Shown piece by piece: positions 56,412 through 64,000 of a DNA stretch of 64,000 nucleotides. The stretch comes from Siphonodentalium dalli (Eukaryota; Mollusca; Scaphopoda; Gadilida; Siphonodentaliidae): contig CP136064.1 of assembly GCA_032622095.1 (NCBI GenBank), positions 251,410,484-251,474,483 of the forward strand, in the 5' to 3' direction. Below the pieces are notes generated by a model. It saw only the letters and a list, made by a program, of their open reading frames with translations, searched no databases and was not told the origin of the DNA. A program made the translations under genes and the position numbers. How positions within the stretch are numbered: the first letter of the stretch is position 1; every line of letters begins with the position of its first letter.

Positions 56412-57654
56412 CAGGGATGTGGCTAGAGGGGGGGGGGGGGTGGGGGGGGTGTCTCACCCCCCAGCAGAGAGCTATATTTTCAATAGTTGGAAATTTCATA
56501 CCTGCCACAACGAAATTTCACACCAACAATAGGTTGAAAATGTTCTTGTAGTTTGATTATAAAACAATTTATTGGGGGAATTTATTGTTTTTCGACCAAT
56601 ATTTGCATATGTTCCTATTTTTTGTCCAAATTTTTGACAGAAATGGACATCAGTTGGAAATTTTCCAACCTTAGGGGGGTGACAGGTTGGAAATTTCCAA
56701 CACTTGGAAAGCTTGTGTCCTGGTCCCTCCCCCGTGGCCAGTCAAAAACTTCTAGTTAATTTAAGAAAACAATATTGTCATACAATTGGTCAACATTGTC
56801 ATTGGAATTGTCATCAGTTGGAAATTTTCCAAACTAAGTGGGGGTGTAGGGTTTGAAATTTCCAACAGTAGGAAGGCTTGAGGCTAGTCTAGATGTTAGG
56901 ATTTTGCGATTTTCTTGTTCAGATTTCAAAATTTTCGCACACCGGGCCGAACCATGGTCGGCCCGGTGTGTCATTGCCCCATCCACATGGCCAATACAAA
57001 ACTGCTAATTAGTTTAGCAAAACAATATTTTACTACATTTGGTCAAACTTGTAGACATAAATGGTCATCAGTTGAAGAATTTTCCAACCTGAGGGGGAGC
57101 ATGAGGTTTGAAATTTCCAACACTAGGAAAGCTTCAGTTGAGGCCAGTCTAGATGCTAGGATTTGCGATTTTCTTGTATATAGTTTTCAAAATTTTCTCA
57201 CACCGGGACAAACAACCATGGTCGGCCCGGTGTTTCCTGGTCTGTTGTCGGTAGCTGTGTGCATTTGTCTGGAATTAGATCACTAGTTGTTTTTTTGAGG
57301 CAATTTTCAGGTTAAAATATCTTAATGTTTTCATACTGGGAAAATAGAAGCATGGCTTATGAATATATAGGAAATAAGGCCTGAGCATGAGGTACAAGGG
57401 GGGGTGCAAATGGAATTATGCAAACAAACAGTTGTTGGTGCGATTTCGACTCAAGGGGGGGGGGGGTGCAAGTGGAATTATGCAAAAAGTTGTGTTGGTG
57501 TGATTCCGACTCAAGGGGGGGGGGGTGCAAATGGAATTATGCAAAAAGTTGTGTTGGTGTGATTCCGACTCAAGGGGGGGGGGGGGGTGTGCAGTTGGAA
57601 ATTCCCAAGGTGGACACCCCCCCCCCCAGCGGAGACCCTCTAGCCACATCCCTG
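56412..57654. mobile_element. 1.24-kb hAT-like non-autonomous element
   Basis: Terminal repeats CAGGGATGTGGCTAGAGGG at both ends. The 8-bp target duplication CATAACCA is at 56404-56411 and 57655-57662, and the single undisturbed site is in copy A of the host element (25371-25378). An 8-bp duplication with a CAGGG terminus is typical of hAT. The interior has TTGGAAATTTTCCAA-type short palindromes, a repeated CACACCGGG-GGCCCGGTGT phrase, and three ~60-bp G-rich tandem units at its right end (57398-57590). No transposase. Confidence 0.93.
57398..57595. repeat. ~60-bp tandem repeat x3 with G8-G13 runs
   Basis: Units contain GGTGCAAATGGAATTATGC, TTGTGTTGGTGTGATT and CCGACTCAAGGG followed by a long G-run. 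The G-runs make quadruplex formation possible. ORFs on either strand here are by-products. Confidence 0.85.
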
Positions 57655-58390
57655 CATAACCATGATATACCCGCATGACTCTTCTTGGGGCATCTCAGAA
57701 ACCAGAACTGAGGAAACATGTTATAGCGTGTAATGCCAGGCTGGTAGCCACTGCCTGAAGTAATCGGCTTCGTAATAATTGGGAATAACATATGGATGGA
57801 TAGCCCAATCTCACTTCTTTTTTGCTCACGATATCAGTGACGATAAAATCTTTGTTACTGTGATTAACATTACAAGCTGATCCACATTGACTTGGAAAAC
57901 AATTTGAAATTGTTCAAGCTGGCCCGGCTGGCCTTCAATTTATATGTTAAGATTTTATGTTTTACGTTGTCAAAAGTCTATTTTATTCCATTATTTATTA
58001 TATATTTATTTCCATGTCACATATGGTCAAGTGTGCTTTTATTTTATTGCTTATTTTCAGCTAAGTTCTGCATAGTTATTCTCATTTTGTTGTATCAGTA
58101 GATGGAATCCTGATTAAATTTTATTTTTCCAATAGCGCAGTTTCTTGTTCTATCAAGTTGAATTTGGGTTATTATTGGCCATTGTGCAACTGATCCAACT
58201 TCTGATAACCTCTATATACAGTATAGCATTGCTATTAACTATATATGACTTGTTTTCTGTTCAAAAACACATCAAAATAAGACTCAATAGCAGAAATGGA
58301 AGAAAAAAATTGGCACATGGAAAAAAATGCTTTTCGGACCTGATAGACACCCACCCACCCCATCATACGTGCCTGGAAATGTTTTCCGCC

Positions 58391-59466
58391 AGGATTTCAT
58401 CGACACAGGGGGTACGATCCTCGACAGAGGGGATATAGGATCTCGGAAGTTACCGGGCTGACCATTGCAGGTTTCCTCGACGGTGGATGAGGGAAACCCT
58501 CCCCGACATAGGGGAGGGGTTGTAGCCCCCCTGACACCTCTGGTTCCTCCACTGATCAATATGTTACAGTACTTTTCTACATTTTCCCATCCAACATTTT
58601 TACAATTTTCTGAGTGCTGTTTCCTCTACAATGTTGAACATAGGCATAGAGTGATCTCCCCTACACTGTTAATGGAAGTCGGTTCTCTTCCAACGAATGC
58701 CATGGTTCAACTGGGAGTTGTTTCTGTATCCCTGTAAAACAAACTTTCATACTGGAACACTAAACTGTGTGTATATATAATAGTTATACTCCCCCCTCTT
58801 CTGTCGCCACACATCCATGCGTTTCTACACTTTACTGTCACTTTCAGCAGAGTTACAACAGAAGTCAACATCTAATACATTCTTGTAGTTTTATACTTAT
58901 TTTATTGTAACCAAATTGCTGTACATTTTTCACGGTAAGAAAGTGGACTAAATGAATTGTTATACCAGGATTTGACAATAAGCAATAATGCTTATCATAA
59001 GCCATCTCCAACACATATTATATACGAATATTGTATCTCACGTGACTTTGTTATTGAAATCAAGCTTTCCGATTGGTTGGCTACTCGACTCTATTAGTCG
59101 TAGTTGTATACTACGCCTTCAAGTCTCTCCCACCGTGCACTATGCATATGTAGTTTTGACTACTAAAAATAGTAACGAACACTACATCAAACTTTGTTCT
59201 GAAACTACTTGTTATTTCGCCGCTGATCCAAATTAAAGCTTCAGTAAGGCGAACATCAATTGTCTGACCTTAGTAAAAGTTGAAAATAATAGTTTCCTAC
59301 TGCTAAATCAAAATTACAAAGAATTAATTAAAAAAAAACAAACAAACAAACCTGAACAAAGAGGATTTTTTTTTTACATATTATTTTGTTTTCTTTAAAA
59401 AAAAATGGTGTTTGCCCACTGGTTTGCCTTTAATTTCTGCATTTGTTCGATACAATATAATAATTA
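58391..59466. other. no gene recognised
   Basis: 58395-58550 is GC-richer than its surroundings, with CGACAxxGGGG repeats (CATCGACACAGGGGG, CCTCGACAGAGGGG, CCCGACATAGGGGAGG) and GGTTTCCTCGACGG; class unknown. The rest is AT-rich with short chance ORFs (90 codons at 58465-58737 has no domain). Confidence 0.4.
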
Positions 59467-59617
59467 GAGCATGACTTGTCGTGAAATACGCCGATATAGT
59501 GCATAGTGCGGTTGTGTAGTTCACTCCGCTTCGCGTCGTGAACTACACAACTTCGCGTCGTGAACTACACAACCGCACTATGCACTATATCGGCGTATTT
59601 CACTCCAAGCCATGCTC
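59467..59617. mobile_element. perfect foldback element with internal 22-bp duplication
   Basis: Arms run from GAGCATGACTTG to CAAGCCATGCTC and include CGTGAAATACGCCGATATAG and TGCGGTTGTGTAGTTCA. The loop region repeats CTTCGCGTCGTGAACTACAC twice. No coding potential. Confidence 0.8.
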
Positions 59618-59739
59618 TATTTATTAAATAGGAAACTGTTGCATGCTGACGGAAATAAAATGTACAGCATTCGATGTATATCGTTCAATCAAATAATTAT
59701 TGTTATTATACAAGTGATGCGAAACACTCCGCTATGGCG

Positions 59740-60450
59740 AATAACAACTGAGCATTGAAAACAAGAAAACCATAGTCAGAAATGGTAACGCCACCAATAT
59801 CATATTATTAGCCATAAATATAAATTATAATACAATTATTCTATAAACTAGCTTTCAAATTTGATGCGGGAAATTTGCATACCTCCATATTTCAAGTTTT
59901 CCCGTTTCTCGTGTCATACGTTACTTTCTTCAAACTGTCTTCTTTATTACACAAGCTGATGGGCCCGACTTCGCCCGGGCTGTTTCCCATCTGATTTCCG
60001 GTGAAAGGCGCGATTTGACCTTCAATTGACTATTTCGAAAGTCAAGGTCAGGTCAGGGTCATGATATAGGTTACATCATGCTCTTAAAAAGGTAGTTCCG
60101 ATATGTATCGACCTATTTCGATACTGAGAAAAATTCAAAAGCGAATAATATGTGTATTTTGGAGCGCAAACCGCCATGTGGCTTTAACGAATTACATGCA
60201 GTGACTAGTATTGGCGCAATCATTGACGTAATGGTTACGTAATGCCCAATAATGCGTCCCGAATAAAGTAATAAATATTAAATTTATGCGTATTAAAACC
60301 GTTGTGTTCTCTGAAATGGTACCGGTACAGTTGATGTGGTTGGAATTTTCGACAATCTTAGTTCATTGCTACAATCTTCCAATAGGGATAGTGTTTGGAT
60401 ACCAACTGATTTATTTTATTCAAAGAAATAAGACCATAATATGTCTTCAA
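59740..60450. mobile_element. repeat family X, further copy
   Basis: Shares CATAGTCAGAAATGGTAACG with 38940 and 48190. It shares ATCGACCTATTTCGATAC and CAAAAGCGAATAATATG with 55800 (inverted). It shares GTGGTTGGAATTTTCGA and CCATAATATGTCTTCAATG with 28370-28490. This links the different X fragments into one element of roughly 0.7 kb or more. 60040-60056 contains three overlapping GGTCA half-sites. Confidence 0.6.
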
Positions 60451-60639
60451 TGGTAATGCGCAAACTGTTTTATTTTGTCAGATCGAATGGGACACCGTTA
60501 ACGCGATAGTCCAGGAGACATTGGTCGACCTATGCACCCCCCCCCCCAGGACTTAACTTCACCCCACTAATTTTCTTCCTTAAGGTCTCCTCTAATTTTG
60601 TTCACTTGTTAACAAGAAGAAAAAGTGGCCGCAGAAACT

Positions 60640-61710
60640 CCAGACAAGATGGCGTCCACCATGGCGGCCATTGTTTTTAAATGCACCAGGTCTCTTTGAT
60701 CGCCATTATAGTAAAGATGATAGCACATGCGGTCTTGTTTTCCTCTCGATTCGTTATGGTAATAATATACAACCCTTACCAATTAGCCAAAAATCCGACA
60801 CCAGAATCCAATATGGCGGCCAAGATGGCCGCCGAAATGTGAAAATATGCTATTTTTCTGACATGTTACCACATTTCGTTTGTCTCTGTGGGAAAATGTT
60901 AGAATTTTTGCGTCATATTATACATTTAACATATAGAGGAGTCATTGGCGAACACATGGGGATCATAATATGCATTCATTGCGGGATATTTTTGTCCGAT
61001 ATCACGTTTTCCCAAATGCCGGTATCATAGGTCAAAGCCGAATATCCGTTAATAACGCGATGTTATGTTTCGAATCAATGATTGTTATTGCTATTATAAC
61101 AACACCCATGCATATATATTTGCAGGAGATACTCGAGCTAGGATTTCTCTTATACCTGAGTTGAGGAATATAACCCAAATCCAAGATGGCCACCAGAAAT
61201 AAAAAATCGCCGAAAATCGCTGATTTTAACATCAGTGAGCATTATTGTCATGATAACTCAACACCTGCTTACTATTGTAAGTTGGGAACATTTAGGCGAA
61301 GAACTTTCATTGTATCATATCCAAACAAAAGTCCCCCAAATCCAAAATGGCGCCCACAATGGCGGACAGATTTTGAAAAATCACCGAAATTCCCTCATAT
61401 TCACATCATTGAGCATTATTGTCGAGACAACTCCATCCATGCGTACTGTTGAGTTGGAAATACTGAGGTGAAGTAATTACCTTACATCTCATGCAAGAAA
61501 TGGTTTTCCAAATCAAAGATGGCGGCCAAAATGGCGACCGAAATTTGAAAACACGCCTACATTCCTTTACTTTCTTAGGATGGGCGTTATTGTTTCGCGA
61601 TTTCTACCCACCATTACATGTTGATATCTATGAATTATCCATTAGGGTTTGGCAAGTGATACCCACAGTCAATATGGCGGCCAAACTGGCGGGCAGAAAT
61701 TGAAATGAAG
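60640..61710. repeat. ATGGC-motif array, third copy
   Basis: Motif pairs lie at about 60650 (AAGATGGCGTCCACCATGG), 60813 (ATGGCGGCCAAGATGGC), 61185 (AAGATGGCCACCAG), 61344 (AAAATGGCGCCCACAATGG), 61510 (AAGATGGCGGCCAAAATGG) and 61672 (ATGGCGGCCAAACTGGC). Spacing is ~160 bp or multiples of it, with TGAGCATTATTGTC repeated between. The 119-codon ORF at 60671-61030 has no domain and is not supported. A C10 run lies at about 60539. Confidence 0.7.
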
Positions 61711-62069
61711 CCGATATTATCACATACTAATTTCAACTTTTTGTCATAATATTGATTTGTATAAATGAAACGGTACATAATATTAGCCATATATTAGTTC
61801 CAATGTAAGTCGTAGCCTTTTGGAAGGATGAAAACCCACAATCGCAATGTGGCATTTCAAAATCCATTCTCCACTAAGGGCTCATACTGGCCGTAACCTT
61901 ATATAGGTGCGCCGAATAGTCATATTATGACTTCCAAGAATCAAAACAACAGTACCTGAGCTTATTCTGAATTGCCACATTCAGCATTATCTAGACTCGT
62001 TTCCGTCTCTTCGTCAGATTAATCTATCTCACTCACAACAACAGTTCACTACTCTTCTTTGTAGGAGTG

Positions 62070-63880
62070 TGCCACTAATCGGAATGTTTCAAACAATACA
62101 TATGCCGGTGTCCAGCTCACGTGTTGGTTTCGAAAGCTTGGAATTCTTAGCGAGCTTCATTCGTGGTATAGCTTATGGTATAATTCAGATGCTACATATG
62201 GGGTATATGCGTCATCTTGTGCGATACACTATAAAGGTATTCGGTCGATGCGTATATACTAGCTTTCAGAAGGACCTATCTATCTGCGTATTGTCAGCTT
62301 TGGTGACCTAATGGGGATAAGAACGTGTACACCTGGTGATCTTCCCAAACAGCCACTTCTCAATATATGGTTCATCAATTCACATACTCATCTAATGCAC
62401 TGACGTACCCGGACAACTTCTGTATATGGCTTCGAATGTTGAAAGCCCGACATTTGACGGATGCATTTCTGCTAAGGCGTAGAAGACCATAATGCATAAT
62501 ATACCCAAACTCCTTGAACATGATCATAAGAACAAGCTTGTTGGCGTCCAGCAATCGTCTCACCGAACAGATCCAAGCAGATGATAACAATACACACGGT
62601 GCTAGTTTGTGGGTATGTGTCATGATAGTGGAAATGAAATTGGACCATGACTGCACCGCCCCTTATTTTGTTATGTTTTAGATTCAGACAGGATCTCATG
62701 TGTGGCTTTGCTTTCTTTGTATGCTAAGATTGTATGTTCCCATCCGTTTGGAAGCCGTTCTTAAACAACTGGACCAGGAGTATGCCATTGGCTACTGCTG
62801 TATAAGCCCCACCAAGACTGGGGTGTAGTCTTAAAGGCGATACCTTTGATAGTTGGTTGATATGTCATACGCACGTTGGGTGGTATGGTTCAAGAAAGTA
62901 CAAATGCCATCAACAAAAGGGTGAAATGTTCAACGCGAAGAACATCCAGAGGAATGTTACGTTGATGAGCTCTTGCATTCCGTTCAACAAACGTTGGTAC
63001 ACCAAGTGATTTCTTGGTAACATCACCAATGCGACCATTTTCCTGCATGAGACATTAACTACTATATTCTAAAGTTATATATATATAAAGCTATATGATC
63101 ATAAAGGTCGCGTTCCCCAACGGCCATTGCCATCGAGACTGTAAATTGTTCTTTAAATACATAGTGAAATAAATGCACCACAGTTCCTGACATTTTCTTG
63201 AATAATACCGCCCACATACTGACACTAACGCCGAGAGAGGATAACAAAACACGCATACATTCATGCTATAAAGACATTATCCTTTAGTCCATCCGACTGT
63301 TTTGAGGCAGGCTAGCATATTATTATCCAGACAAAAGTGTACGTAGTTGAATCAGAAAGGCTTCGAAACGGATGTGGAATACAACCTTACCACACCAAAT
63401 AAAACCGACACGCATGACATTCGATATCTTAAACATGCACCAGGTGTAGGGGTGGTGTATACAGTGGCCCATTTCATTCCCACTGTCATGGCGCATGTCC
63501 ACAAACTAGCACCGCGAGCATTGTTCTTCTCTGCTGGGAGATATTCGACGAGACAACTGCGGGGCGTCACACAGTTTGCTTCGGATAATGGTCAAGACGT
63601 GTGGGTAGTCTGTACACTAGGGTCTTCTCCTTAGCAGATAGACATCTGTCCAAGGGAATGAAACAGCTAGCAACCTTAGAAACACTGTCGAAGTTGTCCA
63701 CATATGCCAATGCGTTCGCTGAGTTTGTGAGTTGACGAACCATCTATTGACAAGTGACTAGCTAACTGGTTCGCCAGGTGTACACGTCGTTATCCCATGG
63801 GGTATGAGACACATACATAGATATGACCTTCTGTAAGCTAGACACCGGAAAATGAATTGTTTGAAACGTTATGATTAGAG
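62070..63880. repeat. diverged inverted pair with coding-like fragments
   Basis: 62070-62650 is an inverted diverged copy of 63475-63880. Shared blocks include CACAAACTAGCACCG, GTGTACACCTGG and GTTTCAAACAAT. Both carry a coding-like fragment pointing outward: minus 62650-62375 ends KLSGYVSALDEYVN, and plus about 63475-63737 ends KLSTYANAFAEFVS. They also share a PQTST..IV..C...F.ET.AGR pattern in an alternative frame. Indels and stops break both. Family unrecognised: a dead gene pair or the arms of a larger element. Confidence 0.5.
62651..63474. other. spacer of the 62-63.9 kb inverted pair, nothing seen
   Basis: No credible ORF above 75 codons, no RNA gene recognised. Confidence 0.35.
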
Positions 63881-64000
63881 GGACCCTACTCCCAGGAAGT
63901 GGTGAATACTTTGCCGGTGTGAGCGACCTAGATTTATCAGACAAAGAAATGGAAGCTGGTCCAGATAATTATGGACGTGACGTGGCAAAATTCAAACTGT

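Larger units (their letters stand above)
55880..58390. mobile_element. G-rich-ended DNA transposon, copy B, split by a hAT-like element
   Basis: Inverted homologue of 24645-26117. Ends retain CACGTATGAT and GGGTGGGTGGG phrases. 55900-56400 and 57660-58380 align with copy A in reverse order. The 56412-57654 insertion interrupts it. It lacks the TA MITE present in copy A. Confidence 0.75.

Noticed and set aside
60671-61030. 119-codon plus ORF
   Set aside because: Lies over the ATGGC-motif repeat array; no domain and no conserved frame in the homologous copies.

Overview
This is an AT-rich stretch of animal nuclear DNA made almost wholly of transposable elements and their duplications. No host gene with exons, splice sites or a recognisable conserved domain was found. 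The organism is a metazoan, probably a marine invertebrate. A mollusc or other lophotrochozoan is my best guess, from tandem ~160-bp units ending in GGACAGACGG-like runs (as in bivalve 'pearl' elements), a tRNA-headed SINE, APE-type LINEs, and abundant piggyBac-, hAT-, PIF/Harbinger- and TA-flanked non-autonomous elements. The taxon is inference only.

Layout. 0-16 kb: unique AT-rich DNA with foldback elements, TTAA-flanked piggyBac-like MITEs, a 5S rRNA pseudogene (8.4-8.5 kb), a SINE split by a DNA transposon (11-13 kb) and a long-TIR element carrying paired ATGGC motifs (14.4-15.8 kb). 16.7-18.6 kb: an 18-bp minisatellite with a 378-bp (21-unit) higher-order period. 18.6-30 kb: nested DNA transposons, several with readable target-site duplications. 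30-55 kb: a duplicated and inverted region carrying four intact copies of a 119-120 codon intronless ORF (31.0, 36.0, 40.9-41.3 and 53.6-53.9 kb) and one broken copy (45.4/46.05 kb). It also holds a dead LINE (32.3-34.8 kb) and many nested MITEs. 55-58.4 kb: an inverted relative of the element at 24.6-26.1 kb, split by a hAT-like element. 58.4-64 kb: foldback DNA, a further ATGGC-motif element and a diverged inverted pair of coding-like fragments.

The most notable object is the 119-120 aa ORF family. Each intact copy has an octamer-like site and a TATA box at fixed spacing about 80 bp upstream. About 30 bp after the stop, each has a perfect 6-bp-stem, TTTC-loop hairpin matching the histone mRNA 3' processing signal, followed by a purine-rich AAAGAGAAA stretch. 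The protein is not a histone and I do not recognise it. This suggests a non-histone gene family expressed and processed like replication-dependent histone genes.

The duplications also preserve empty sites. Pairs of homologous copies show with and without an inserted element, so target duplications can be read directly for a hAT-like element (8 bp), a TA-flanked MITE, a TTAA-flanked MITE and a poly(A)-tailed retrocopy. Coordinates of element ends with stated TSDs are base-accurate as far as I can count; other boundaries are approximate.
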